A DNA stretch of 64,000 bases, taken from contig MU839839.1 of the NCBI GenBank assembly GCA_030411725.1, positions 930,001-994,000 of the forward strand, in the 5' to 3' direction. Both the position numbers and the translations under genes were made by a program. Of this stretch, positions 43,901 through 53,986 are shown in pieces. Position 1 is the stretch's first letter; every line of letters starts with the position of its first letter. The notes below the pieces were generated by a model, which was not told where the DNA came from, ran no database searches, and saw only the letters and a list, made by a program, of their open reading frames with translations. The DNA is from Echria macrotheca. Taxonomy: Eukaryota > Ascomycota > Sordariomycetes > Sordariales > Schizotheciaceae.

Positions 43901-45399
43901 AAGACACTTTCCCGGCCGGCAAAAGCCCGGAAGCCCCCTCTGACATCCCAAAAGACGTTGCCTCCCAGGAAAGCTTGGCCGCCTCTGGCAGCCCAGAGTC
44001 GAAAACAGTGTGTCCTGACACCCCGATCGACTCTGATATGATGTCAATACCAGATTCTCAATCAGTGGCAAGATACCCTTTCGCAGATCAACTTTCGCTG
44101 GTTCTGGACTCGGTAGCTCGTCAACTGCACAAAGAGTACAGGGCCAGCACGTCTGTCGCGGAAACCGACCCTAATCACTCTCCCTTGAAATCCTTGGGTG
44201 ATATTAGACCGGATTTGGAGGGTTTCCAGCCTCGGACTCGACCCCAGGGCCAACAGACTGGGTGCCAGAGCCAAGGCGGTAGTACTACTCCAAGTACCAG
44301 CTCTAGCAATACTCAAAGCACAGCTGAGTCCCAGACGTCCAAAAGCAATGCAAAACGGCCGCGGAGCAACGACAGTGGTAAGGACGACAAAGACAAAATG
44401 CCACCTCCCAAGAAACCACGCCGCAGCCAAGACCTCCCGCCACGCAAAGTCCTCGCTTGCCCCTATTGGAAACTCGATCCCACAAAGTACCGCAAGTGCC
44501 TCAAGCTGGAATCCTTCTGGGAGGTCAACCGCGTCAAGCAGCACCTGACCCGCAAACACCTCGAGCCCGAGATCTTCTGCGACATGTGCAAGAAGCCCTT
44601 TCACGACGAAGCCGCCAAGGTCCGACACTTACAGGAGGACAGGGTAACATGCGTCTACGAACCCTGGGCCGAACGGCTCATCACGCGCCGTCAGCAGGGC
44701 GAGCTGCACAAGAAGTCCAAGGCGGACACGGAGCGGGACAAGTGGTTCGACGTGTGGGACATTCTGTTCCCCGGGATCCCGCGGCCGAGCTCGCCGTTCA
44801 TCGACGAGCGCGTATCGGATGACTTCCGTCTCTTCCGGGAGTACGCGGGACATCGCGGACGGGCTGTGCTGCTGGAACAGTTGCGCGCTGCCGGGTTTAA
44901 CCCCCCCTCGGCCTCCTCCCCCCCGCAAGATGACAGCATGCAGGAATTTCTTTCCCAGGATGCCTTGGAAACATACCGTCTTGAGGCGGTGGAGCGGGCG
45001 TTGGAGTTTTTCATGGACGACTTCCTGTCTATGTCTAGCTCTCCCTCATCGGAATGCCCTGCCAGTGAGCGTGGCAACTCCATGTCGGCACCTGAAAGCT
45101 CTGGTAGGGCTACACCGGCCAGCTCCTTTGCCGATAGTGGCATGGACTTGAACCCATCCCTGAACTTGCCGTTGGACCTGGACCCTGGAGGCGGCTTGGA
45201 TGACCTTCTGGGGGACGGATGGTCTTCATCGGAGTTCGACATTGGCATGGCAGTCACCGCAGGGTCTTCTCTTGACCTTTTCGGTGACGACCAGATACAG
45301 TTCTCTGGATTTTGTGATGCTGTGGGCCAGGATGGTTTCTGCGAGGGGTTGGGGGATCCCAGCTGGAGTTTAGATCCGGGACAGGGCGGTGAAAGATAG
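40916..45399 (+). CDS. Large C2H2 zinc-finger protein, four exons
   Basis: I join four exons: 40916-41766, 41819-42508, 42560-43212 and 43274-45399, giving 1,439 residues. Each junction keeps the frame. The first restores a C2H2 finger (CPFCDAKFKYYRRDNLRR then HVRARH). The third intron has a perfect GTGAGT donor, a CTAAC branch and an AAG acceptor. If it is retained, translation stops at 43262 and yields 747 residues. Fingers appear near residues 200-300 (YLCSFLGCNAGPF, HYCPVVGCP) and again near 1110 (VLACPYWKLDPTKYRKC, then EIFCDMCKKPFHDEAAKVRHL). A nuclear-type basic tract PPPKKPRRSQ precedes the second group. The C-terminus is acidic and Ser-rich. A globular part between the finger groups is unrecognised. 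A nuclear regulator is likely; targets are unknown. Confidence 0.82.
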
Positions 45400-45897
45400 A
45401 ACTTCGTGGTGAAGTTATAGCACTAGATACGTCTATGCCAAACTACCTACCTCCGGGGGGTACCTGCTGTTTAAGAACCTGCCTTAGATGTCCCGCGGGA
45501 AACTCCTTACATTCCGCCAAACTTTGTTTGACCGAGGTTTGAAGCTTTATCTTACTTACACTACCTTGTTAAGCGGCCACCCCGCGGGTCATACCAAGAT
45601 GTCCGGTTTCTTCTTGAGACTTTTCTCTTCCCCGTCTTACTAAACCACAGAATACAGAAGTAAGTGTTGTGCAGAAAAAAGAACATCTCCTTCTACACCT
45701 TAGACATTCCCATTATATACAACAGTAACATTCAGGTAGCGATTATGTATCAGCCTATCCAATACGATGAGACTAGAGTCACTTCATAGGTAAGGATTCA
45801 TCCCTTGAATAATACAAGTGACATTCCAGTTTCACACAGGATCCGATCCCGAAATCCTCTAGGCCACGTGTAGCGCATTCAAAGTCAACCCGATCAA
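45400..45897. other. Intergenic region between convergent genes
   Basis: Nearly 500 bp, A/T-richer than the genes. No gene seen. Confidence 0.5.
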
Positions 45898-47265
45898 TCA
45901 CTGTGAGTCCGATACAGCGCCATCTTTGACCTCCCCGTCCGTCGAGCCCGCCACCGTAGCCAACTTCATCTCCGGGATCTTCCACCGTTTCGGCCCCTCC
46001 TTGAAGTGTGTCTCGGCCACAAAATCCAGCACCAAGCCCTCCTGCACCAGCGGCGATGTAAGAGTCTTCAGCAGCAACACATCGCCATCCAACCGCGGCG
46101 TGATATACCGATCCACCACGCGATAGAAAAGATTATCCCACGCCACGACGCGCGAGTACAAAGCCGACAGCTCGACCGCCTTCTTCGCCTGCGGCTTCCT
46201 GAGTCTCTCCCAGTCCGCAAACACGCCCTGCAGCGCCTGCGTACTAATAATCCCCTCATCCTTTTTATTCGTCACCAGCAGCAGCTTGCGCAGCCCGTTC
46301 GTCAGCGCCACGGCCGACATGATGCCGTTGTTGAACCCGAACCCGACGTTGGGCGTCATCTTGTGCACCGCGTCGCCCAGAAGCACCACGCGCTCACCGT
46401 ACCACGTCTTCGGCAGGCCCTCCTCGATATGGGCCATGTGGTGCCACCGCTTCGCCTCCCAGACGTCTCTCATGGAATAGTCCGGCGTGAAGTGGATGTC
46501 GGCGTACTTGTCCACCATCGCCTCGATCTCGTCCCGAGTAAACTGGTGCCGCGCGCGAGTCGGTCTCGGCAGGCGGTGGTATAGCAAAAAGTAGCCGCAC
46601 GTCTGGCCGACGCCGAGCTGCAGCGAGTATCCCGAGCCGTGCGTCTCGTAGAAAGTCCCCGGTTCGAGTTTGGGGAGGGGGGAACAGGTGCCGTAGAGCC
46701 CGACATATGTGGTTTCCATGGCGTTGTCTTCCGATTTGTTGGACGACTTCTCCAACATCATCTGCCGGACCGTGCTGTGCACGCCGTCGGCGCCGATGAC
46801 CATCGACCCCTCGAACCGGGACCCGTCCGCACAGACAACACAAACGCCAGACTCGTCCGTCTCGATGGCCGTGACCTGCTTGTCGGTATGGAACCGCTCG
46901 GCCCGGCCCGGGAGTCGCCGCTCCAGCATGGCGATCAGCTCGCCGCGGTGGAACATGGTGAAGGGGTGGCCGTGCAGCACCTCGATCTGCGCGAACAGGT
47001 CGGACTTGTAGTAGGCCGTCCCGTCGCCCGTCAGGGAGAGCTTGTGGTTGACGGGCGAGTATATTTTTCGTGCCTCTTCGAGGAGACCGAGCTGGTCGAA
47101 GACGCGCACGCTCTGCGGCCAGAGCGCGTTGGAGCCGCCTGCGAGGGGGTCATGGGACGCGCGCCGCTCGAGGATGACGAAGTCGATGTCGGCTTTGGCG
47201 AGGCAGTGGCCGGCGATGAGGCCGGCCGGGCCGCCGCCGACGATGATCACCTTGAAGGGAGGCAT
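45898..47265 (-). CDS. FAD-dependent aromatic-hydroxylase-type monooxygenase
   Basis: A single exon of 455 residues. The FAD-binding motif VIIVGGGPAGLIAGHCL is at residues 6-22. The DG motif VIGADGVHSTVR lies near 155 and the GD motif LLGDAVHKMTPNVGFGFN near 300. These three, in this order, define class A flavin monooxygenases such as salicylate hydroxylase and the epoxidases of fungal meroterpenoid pathways. HRGELIAMLERRL near 105 also fits. The family uses NAD(P)H and O2. No polyketide synthase, terpene cyclase or other cluster core enzyme lies in the window. The substrate is unknown. Confidence 0.9.
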   Translation of the reverse strand: MPPFKVIIVGGGPAGLIAGHCLAKADIDFVILERRASHDPLAGGSNALWPQSVRVFDQLGLLEEARKIYSPVNHKLSLTGDGTAYYKSDLFAQIEVLHGHPFTMFHRGELIAMLERRLPGRAERFHTDKQVTAIETDESGVCVVCADGSRFEGSMVIGADGVHSTVRQMMLEKSSNKSEDNAMETTYVGLYGTCSPLPKLEPGTFYETHGSGYSLQLGVGQTCGYFLLYHRLPRPTRARHQFTRDEIEAMVDKYADIHFTPDYSMRDVWEAKRWHHMAHIEEGLPKTWYGERVVLLGDAVHKMTPNVGFGFNNGIMSAVALTNGLRKLLLVTNKKDEGIISTQALQGVFADWERLRKPQAKKAVELSALYSRVVAWDNLFYRVVDRYITPRLDGDVLLLKTLTSPLVQEGLVLDFVAETHFKEGPKRWKIPEMKLATVAGSTDGEVKDGAVSDSQ

Positions 47266-48613
47266 CGGGGGTGATGAAGAGTGGCGGGGATCTATAATTG
47301 TGAAGGAGGGTCCTGTCGATATTTATTAGGGTTCGCCCGACTTCGGTTAGCGGAAGGATTGCACCGTATCGGGGGGCTGCGGGATGGATGGATAAGCTTA
47401 CCTGGATGAGACAAACAAGGGTCCGGGAGGGGATCAGGGGTGTTGATTCGTGGCTGACTGAGACAAGGGGGGCACGACAGGGATGGCGATTTTGCTGGGT
47501 GGTTCGGCCAGGAAGATAGGTATTCGGTAGTTACAGGGCAGAAAATGTCCGGAGGTATGGGTCATAAATGTCGAGCTATGTGGTTATCTCTGGCTTTGTT
47601 CGCATCAGTAGGATTAGGAAGACATCCTGTGAAAGGATCCCCGAAACAAGGCGGCCGAAGCCGTAAACGGCTGAATTATACGGTGCAATGCAAATCTTTG
47701 GTATGCTGCGCCCCCCAGCCGCACCCGATAGCGTGTGTTTGGCTGTCTCGGCATCGTCAGCGGGCCAATGTTAAGTGCTTAGATGTAAGATTCGCCTGGG
47801 CGGGCGGCATTCTCACAGATCCAATAACAACACCTTCTGATACTCTGTACTCCGTAATCGGGTTGGCCTTCCAGATCAGCCCAACCATAATCAACGGCCC
47901 TTGACTGGTACTCAGACGCGGAACTGTTCTCTTGGCTGCACGCTCCCTATCTGGTGTGCTGTGAAATATGAGGCTTCGGTTTGCAAGGTTTGTCTGCCTG
48001 TATGTAAGTTAACGTACCTGATAATGGATTGTTAGTTGGACAAGGAAATTGAAGAGTTTACACACATGAATACATGCATCAGGAACGGCCGTGTCGGCAA
48101 CACCTGTGTCTTTCATGTCGATGCTCTCTTCTACGTGGCAGGATATACCGTATGACGCCGGGGTGTCCATCATATCTGGCCTGGGTAGGGCAGATTCCTA
48201 TGTTGCAAGTTGTCTCATGTTTTGCTGAAACAAAACTCTAGATGAGGCCTCAGACATCGATGCAGTGTTGAAGTTGGGACGAACCGAGTAGGGGGTGCGC
48301 ATTGAGTAGGTAAGGTAGGTAGGTAATAATCGGGCTCATCGATTCATGGATTCACAACACAGCTGCTCAGGATGCATTATAGCTGTTAAGACCGCTGTTT
48401 CTTCCATGTCCTTCATGCCCTAGATCGATATCTATGGCTATAAGTACTACGGCAATATTTCTCGACCGCCCAAAGCTCTCTTGCAAATCGTTTGTTCTCA
48501 AAGCACTACTTCAGAGTTTATCACAGACATCGACTGCACTTTGTCACAGTACTCCCTACTACGTACCGAGACTACTCTTGAACCACAACTTTACCTTTCG
48601 AGTACATACAGCA
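47266..48613. other. Intergenic, divergent promoters of the FAD enzyme and CGH gene 1
   Basis: 1.35 kb. TAGGTAAGGTAGGTAGGTA occurs near 48307. A TATA-like GCTATAAGTAC lies near 48435 upstream of CGH gene 1. The ATG frame at 47545-47904 is not convincing. Confidence 0.5.
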
Positions 48614-48847
48614 ATGTGCGTCTACGAATTGGGCGTCACCTACTCTTGCGGTCACCAGACTTCCGGTCCCCATCGGTCGGAAACGTGTAAATGCACCCTC
48701 AGACGCATTATGTACGTGCCGAATAAGCCATGCGATGACTGCAAGGAAAAGAAGAAAAATGAACCGGGGAAGTCAAACGCGGCTTCGCAAGCGGCGGATA
48801 TCCTCGTGTCGATGCAGAAAGATCAGGGACAGACGTCCAAAGGATAA
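48614..48847 (+). CDS. Met-Cys/CGH small protein 1 (putative zinc-binding, uncharacterised)
   Basis: 77 residues. An in-frame ATG exists 60 codons upstream, but the start at 48614 matches all paralogs, which begin Met-Cys. Conserved positions are C2, CGH at 12-14, C-x-C (CKC), and PCDDCK near 40-45; the rest is hydrophilic. Six cysteines and one histidine in pairs suggest bound zinc. No signal peptide or membrane segment, so it should be intracellular. A GTGAGT...CACAG intron (48898-48955) lies 50 bases after the stop. First of four tandem paralogs on the + strand. I recognise no named domain. Confidence 0.75.
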   Translation: MCVYELGVTYSCGHQTSGPHRSETCKCTLRRIMYVPNKPCDDCKEKKKNEPGKSNAASQAADILVSMQKDQGQTSKG

Positions 48848-49660
48848 ATCTTGAAGAATCTGGTCCCATACAGTGTGGGTCCGACAACACAAGTGTGGTG
48901 AGTTTCTAGCAAGACAATACCATATGGAAGTGTTCAGCACTAATTGTTCCCACAGAAGGAATGCCCTGTACCTATTCAAAGGTCGGTGTTGTCTAACGGA
49001 ATAAGATCAATATGAGTTGGTGGTTTGCTGGACGTTGTCTTGGGCTTTCTTGGTTACCGAGGAGATGCGGCGTGGAATTCATCGGGGTGGATAGATCGCG
49101 GAATGGCTAACTGATCAAAGTGTATGAAAGTTATGGTAGTTTTGTTTCGCCCGGTTGTTGGTTGTTGTTGAAAACGGAGCCAGAATTATGTAATTAACAT
49201 CCAGGATTCTCATCCATCTAACTAAAATAAACTTATTTGACATACTTACAAAAAAACTAAAAAGCAGAACATCGCCAGACAGTCAAGGATTTGTTATTAC
49301 ATTCACACTGGGGTCGGGACTAGAAGTATAGGCAATAATCTAACACCCAACGCGAATTCAATAATTCAATAATACCACCTTTTGAGCAGCGAACTGGCCT
49401 CATAGCGTACCTACCTCCAATATCCCAATCCTAATACTGGCGATCTCGATTATATGCACACCTCTTAATCGCACGTCTCAAGCTAAGGCGGCTGCGTATC
49501 TTAGATAGGTCGAGGCTGCGGTTTGAGAACTCGGTATAAGTATTTTCCGTTGAGAGAGAATCAGCCGTTCGATAATGGAAACACCAAAAGAACCTGGTAG
49601 ATAGGGAACGGGGATATATAGGCATGTCAGTTGTCAAAATCACTGTGATCACCCGGCAGA

Positions 49661-49835
49661 TTGTTTGGGTTCATTGGCTAGGTAGGTAGCATATAGAGCA
49701 GGTCATCCGGCTCAGCTATCATACCCCACACGACCGAGGTATCACGATTACAGCTGTTTGGGAGTGTAGCTGTCAACGCTACCACTTGATCGATGATCAC
49801 CATGTCTCAAGGTCCTGACTGTTCATAAATAGTGG
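49661..49835 (+). promoter_or_regulatory. Promoter module of CGH gene 2
   Basis: Contains TTGTTTGGGTTCATTGGCT, an ACAGCTGTTT element near 49750 and a TATA box CATAAATAGTGG at 49824-49835. The same elements in the same order precede genes 3 and/or 4. Confidence 0.6.
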
Positions 49836-49970
49836 ACCTCAGCCCCCCTTTTTTGCACAAACCCTTTCCCCAGTATGTTCCCAAATCCTTAATTCAAACC
49901 GACAGAACTCCCAGCCGCATTGCTGTATTCATAATCTGACTCCTTACATAACATCGGCAGCGCAGGATAC

Positions 49971-50195
49971 ATGTGCTTTGCGTATCGTATCGTCCACAAC
50001 TGCGGGCACGAAGAGCGTGGCCCCTTATTCATTGGGGCCTGTAGATGCCCGGCCCGGCGCGAGATCTACCAATCTGGGGACCCATGTGTTCGATGCAAGG
50101 CAAAACTCAAGGACTTCAACGCCAGGGTGCAAGCGGCAAATGTGCTCGTGGGCATGCAGTCTGGCCAAAGCCAAAGCCAAACCTCCAAAAAGTGA
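49971..50195 (+). CDS. Met-Cys/CGH small protein 2
   Basis: 74 residues. It shares with its neighbours the Met-Cys start, NCGH near residue 10, CRC near 24 and PCVRCK near 38-43. Its tail (VQAANVLVGMQSGQSQSQTSKK type) is close to that of protein 1 (ADILVSMQKDQGQTSK), so these two are sister copies. Putative zinc-binding, intracellular. An intron-like GTATGA...CTAAC...GAG segment (50228-50301) begins 33 bases after the stop. The leader sequence CAGCGCAGGA before the ATG is shared with gene 3. Confidence 0.78.
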   Translation: MCFAYRIVHNCGHEERGPLFIGACRCPARREIYQSGDPCVRCKAKLKDFNARVQAANVLVGMQSGQSQSQTSKK

Positions 50196-50445
50196 TTTTG
50201 GGAGATACGATGAGCTACATAGCCTAGGTATGATATCGACCTCGGTGGAGATGATACGACTGACAGAGTGTCTCACGCTTGTAAATGCTAACATAGTTGA
50301 GGGGCTAGGTTGATTGGAAACGAAGTCAGGTGGATCCGGCAAGCGATCGATTGAGCGACAACTCCTCGTCTAAAAAGAAAATATCACGACATCAGGCCGG
50401 AAGCTGGACACTGGGAGGATAACGCGATGTATAGCGGCTACATAG

Positions 50446-50660
50446 GCACCTTGGTATGTGGTTGGGAAACTGAGTAGAACGGCGAGATTAACACAGGATG
50501 GTAAAACCATGGGCCTTGGAACTCCGCTAGTAGGAAGGGCTATGTTCGTGTCAGGGCCGATCCCAAAATTGAGCATTAGGGTTTCAAAACATTTATAAAC
50601 TACCTATCTTTCTTGTAATCTCGAAGATGATGCAGTGAAGTGTTTGGAATGCATCTACGC
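50446..50660. repeat. Duplicated 3' flank, copy after CGH gene 2
   Basis: Matches 51884-52093 at roughly 75-80 % by eye, with shared blocks CCATGGGCC, GCTAGTAGGAAGGG, CCCAAAATTGAGCATTA, TTTCAAAACAT and GGAATGCATC. It shows that whole gene units, not only coding parts, were duplicated. Confidence 0.7.
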
Positions 50661-50729
50661 TCCTTGCCGGTATACCCCCGCTTTGATGATCGGCTGTTGG
50701 AAAGTACATGTAGTTTACGGGGATACACA

Positions 50730-50760
50730 GGTAGATAGGTAGGTAGGTAGGTAAGTAGGT
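50730..50760. repeat. TAGG microsatellite
   Basis: Runs of GTAGATAGGTAGGTAGG-type sequence between CGH genes 2 and 3. Confidence 0.7.
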
Positions 50761-50950
50761 TCCCGATCGAGCCTCGATGTGAAGTCGACGATGTCATACT
50801 CCGCCACAGATTTTGGTCATCTTATCTCCCCTGCCAGGAAAGAGTTCTTTGTTTGAGAAGCTGTAACATCCACCACCGGTTTTGAGACCAATCTCACTAT
50901 AGGAGTCATTTGTGCCTGAGCCTCGCATTATATTACGATCACATGTGTCG

Positions 50951-51100
50951 TTTGTTTGGGTTCATCGGATGGCTTATCCCTAGGTCGTCCGGTTATTGTA
51001 TCACCTGAATCAGTGGACCCAGCTGTCGAGGTTAGGTGCTGATTCATTGATCAACAACGCTTGGGATCCTGCTCGCATGTTGATAAAGAGCATAAATAGT
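50951..51100 (+). promoter_or_regulatory. Promoter module of CGH gene 3
   Basis: TTTGTTTGGGTTCATCGG at about 50951-50968 and the TATA box CATAAATAGTGG at 51091-51102 match the gene 2 promoter. Confidence 0.6.
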
Positions 51101-51257
51101 GGTCTCCCTCTCTCCTACACAGGTCTTCCCTTAGGTAGCGCTTTTTCTCAGACCATCCATACAACTGGATAACAGCCCATTTTCGACATCCAGACTGAAC
51201 AAATTCATATATACTCGTCTCTTTTAAACGACCAGAGGATCGGGAGCGCAGGAAACC

Positions 51258-51479
51258 ATGTGCTACTATACTAAGGAGACCATGCACGCCTGCGGACACT
51301 CATCATTCACGCCCAAAAATGGGTCGATGTATTGTATCTGCAACACGGTTCACGTCGAGGCATTCTTCCGACCCGAACACCCATGCGATTCTTGCAAGAC
51401 AAACCCCAGAAAGAGTTCAGCCGCCAGTGCATCGAATGCGCCTGTGACAAAGAAGCCCAATCGAAGATCTACGAAATGA
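51258..51479 (+). CDS. Met-Cys/CGH small protein 3
   Basis: 73 residues. Conserved framework: Met-Cys, ACGH near residue 11, CIC near 26 and PCDSCK near 42-47. The tail is basic (KKPNRRSTK). No signal peptide. A GTAAGT...CTGAC...TTCAG intron (51524-51600) lies 44 bases after the stop and aligns with the intron after gene 4. Function unknown; zinc binding is inferred from the cysteine pairs. Confidence 0.75.
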   Translation: MCYYTKETMHACGHSSFTPKNGSMYCICNTVHVEAFFRPEHPCDSCKTNPRKSSAASASNAPVTKKPNRRSTK

Positions 51480-51883
51480 AAATAGCTCTCGAGATTTATG
51501 ATGAGCTACAGACTCCAAGTACGGTAAGTATTCGGGTGGGATGGAGTTGGGTTTCGCGGGACCGCGTGGCATAGGGTTCGGAAATGCTGACATGATTCAG
51601 GGGCCGCGGCGGTTCGGCAACAAACGAGATCAGATCAATCTGGTGGCTTGTTGAGGGCTGGTCTGGCAAGAGGAACTGCAACGATATCTACATCCTTAAC
51701 TAGTTGAGTAGATAGATGGGAAAAGAAAGCGATTTACGCAGAAGATCTTGGAGTACAGATTTGTGATGGTTCGCCGGACGGTGTCTGATTCGGCGCTAAT
51801 ACTTGACTTTTTCTTCGGCGAATTATGAACATGCTTGACTAAATGTCCCCGCAAGAGTCTTCTTTGAACTCTTTGTTTTCCCG

Positions 51884-52093
51884 TTGGCATATGGTTGGTA
51901 AACCGAGTAGGACAACGAGATTTACTCAGGATGGCAAAAGCCATGGGCCTCGGAACCATATCCGCTAGTAGGAAGGGGTATGTTCGTGCTAGGGATGGTC
52001 CCAAAATTGAGCATTATTGTTTCAAAACATCTACAATTTACCATTCCTGTACATTCGAAGATTAATGCAGTTGAGTGTCTGGAATGCATCAAT
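51884..52093. repeat. Duplicated 3' flank, copy after CGH gene 3
   Basis: Partner of 50446-50660. A more diverged trace (GGAACGTATCCGCTGGGAGGAA) follows gene 4 near 53455. Confidence 0.7.
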
Positions 52094-52530
52094 AGTATAT
52101 GTTCTATGTTTGGACCCTACCGTTATGAGGATAAGTAGCTGTGTACTATGGTTAGAGGACACGAATATTCGAAGGTAGTTTACGAGATGTACTAACACAT
52201 CGGTTCGAAATCGAGTCTCGATGTGGAGGCCACGATACCTTACGAAAATGCGCTATAAGTCACGGCCCTGGCGGGTCGGGCTGGCATATAGCCACAGTTA
52301 GGGTTCTGAGGTGCTGACCTTGGAACTCTGGCCATCCTTTTGGGAGTGTTGGCTCATTGTATGTGGTCCTCTGACCCAACCGTCACACTACACAGGTTTG
52401 TTGATCTCATCTTCTCTGCCAGAACATAGTTTTCGGCCTTGAATTCCGTATCACCTCCTCCCGGTCTTGAAACTGAGCTCAACAAAAGGCCTCATTTGGT
52501 ACTTGAGGCATGATGCTTGTGACCACCTGG

Positions 52531-52653
52531 CAGTTTGTTTGGTTCATCCGAAAGCTTTCAGCTTCATGTCGGTCACCCGGTGCTGTATCCCCTCACAGCT
52601 GTTTAGAAGTCCACAGCTGTGAAGGATACTGCGGACTACTCATGATAAATAGT
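52531..52653 (+). promoter_or_regulatory. Promoter module of CGH gene 4
   Basis: CAGTTTGTTTGGTTCATCCG (52531-52550), a CACAGCTGTTTAGAAGT element and the TATA box ATAAATAGT (about 52645) parallel the gene 2 promoter. Confidence 0.55.
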
Positions 52654-52843
52654 AGGTGCCTAAGGAACATCTCCCTTGTTGTTTCGAAATCTCCCCGCAG
52701 ACGGTTTGTTTCCCAATCCAGCAATACGTGCAAACAAGAGAACGCCAACCCCCAATCGCATTACAGCGTTGCAGCGTAGTACCTACACACCGAAACGTAC
52801 TCGTCTCTATTCAGGTTTCAGCATTGAAAACGTCCCTGCCACC

Positions 52844-53071
52844 ATGTGCTATATCCTCTACAACACCATCCACACCTGCGGACACAACAGCCACACAGAG
52901 GCGCAGATGGATTGCCTTTGCGACGAGGTCCGAGAAAGAAACCTCAGTGATGGCGACCCATGCCCCCGTTGCAAGTGGAAAACAACGCCATCGGCCGCCG
53001 GAGTGCCGTCAGCGAATCCACCTTTTACTAGGCGGCCGTCCGATCGGAGACCAACGACAAGAAAAAGGTAG
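52844..53071 (+). CDS. Met-Cys/CGH small protein 4
   Basis: 75 residues from the ATG at 52844 (context GCCACCATG). The frame is open upstream, but the paralogs show this start. Framework: Met-Cys, TCGH near residue 11, CLC near 23 and PCPRCK near 38-43. The tail is strongly basic (RRPSDRRPTTRKR), unlike genes 1 and 2. A GTAAGT donor lies 38 bases after the stop; the acceptor TTCAG at 53339 makes a 230-base intron, longer than in the other copies. Last of the tandem four. Confidence 0.75.
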   Translation: MCYILYNTIHTCGHNSHTEAQMDCLCDEVRERNLSDGDPCPRCKWKTTPSAAGVPSANPPFTRRPSDRRPTTRKR

Positions 53072-53576
53072 CTCTGGAGATATAAGATGGGCTCCATAGC
53101 GTATATACGGTAAGTATCCAGCCGGCATGACGGTTGATTTCCGCGTAGCCGCGCTACATAGTGTCACGGCCCTGTGCGTGCAGCTGCCGAGGTGACGAGC
53201 TATATAGAGCGCTGAGATCAATCGAGCTGTCAGCTTGATTGATTTGTATCCTTTTGGGGAACATAGCCTAGTTGCCGTCAGCGCTGCGCTAGGCCGTGAC
53301 ACATAGTACATGGTGACCAAAAATGCTGACATGATTCAGGGGTCGGGCCATCTGGGCAACAAAGGTCAGGTGAATCTAGTGGGTTCAATGTTGATTGGGT
53401 GGGGGGCGGAAGGGAACAGTGAGACCGACTCACGATGGGAACACCCTGGGGCACGGAACGTATCCGCTGGGAGGAATGGATGCAGTGGTGCCAGTGATGG
53501 AGCAGGAATTCTTCATCAACGTTATAGGCTACCGTCCGAGACTACCTCCAAAGCTTCCCGAACCAGACATATATAT

Positions 53577-53578
<2 letters not shown>

Positions 53579-53632
<54 letters not shown>

Positions 53633-53642
53633 AAAGAAAAAA
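53579..53642. repeat. 52-base A homopolymer followed by GAAAAGAAAAAA
   Basis: This is far longer than any other homopolymer in the window. It lies in the 3' flank of CGH gene 4. It could be a true poly(A) tract or an assembly or polymerase artefact. No retrotransposon sequence adjoins it. Confidence 0.85.
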
Positions 53643-53986
53643 GCACCAGCTTGACCATGGCAAACCCGTGAAATCTGTTGTACGGGCAATGTTGTTTGAA
53701 GATCCACGATTAACGTAGATGCCCTAGAACTCATACACTCCAGGATGTAAGCACGACTGAAACAATGTGAAACGCACCACTGTGTTAAAGCTCCAAGTCA
53801 TGAATCCGAGCGTAGGTCATCAGATGCTGCCGGTATATCTGGTTGATTAGTGTGGTTTGGTTGACAATTGTTCTTCAATTTACGATCATGAATACCTAGG
53901 TATATACTCGTAGGCTGTGAGCAGTTTCTCGATTTGTTCTATATGAAGGAACAAAATTATTACCCCCTGAAAAATAAGCCTCGACG
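53643..53986. other. Intergenic region 3' of HET gene 3
   Basis: 344 bp, A/T-rich, no gene seen. Confidence 0.5.

Noticed and set aside
43402..45399. Separate 665-codon gene
   Set aside because: It starts at TTG. Protein-like sequence continues upstream to 43274, and a perfect donor at 43213 joins it in frame to the preceding exons.
47545..47904. 119-codon ATG frame with a signal-like segment
   Set aside because: The rest of the frame has no protein-like composition and it lies in a promoter region between divergent genes. Kept only as a remote possibility.
48434..48613. 60-codon N-terminal extension of CGH protein 1
   Set aside because: All paralogs start at Met-Cys, and a TATA-like sequence lies close to this upstream ATG.
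50446..52093. RIP-mutated repeat or transposon remnant
   Set aside because: The duplicated flanks differ by a mix of changes, not mainly C-to-T or G-to-A, and no transposase or reverse transcriptase fragments are present.
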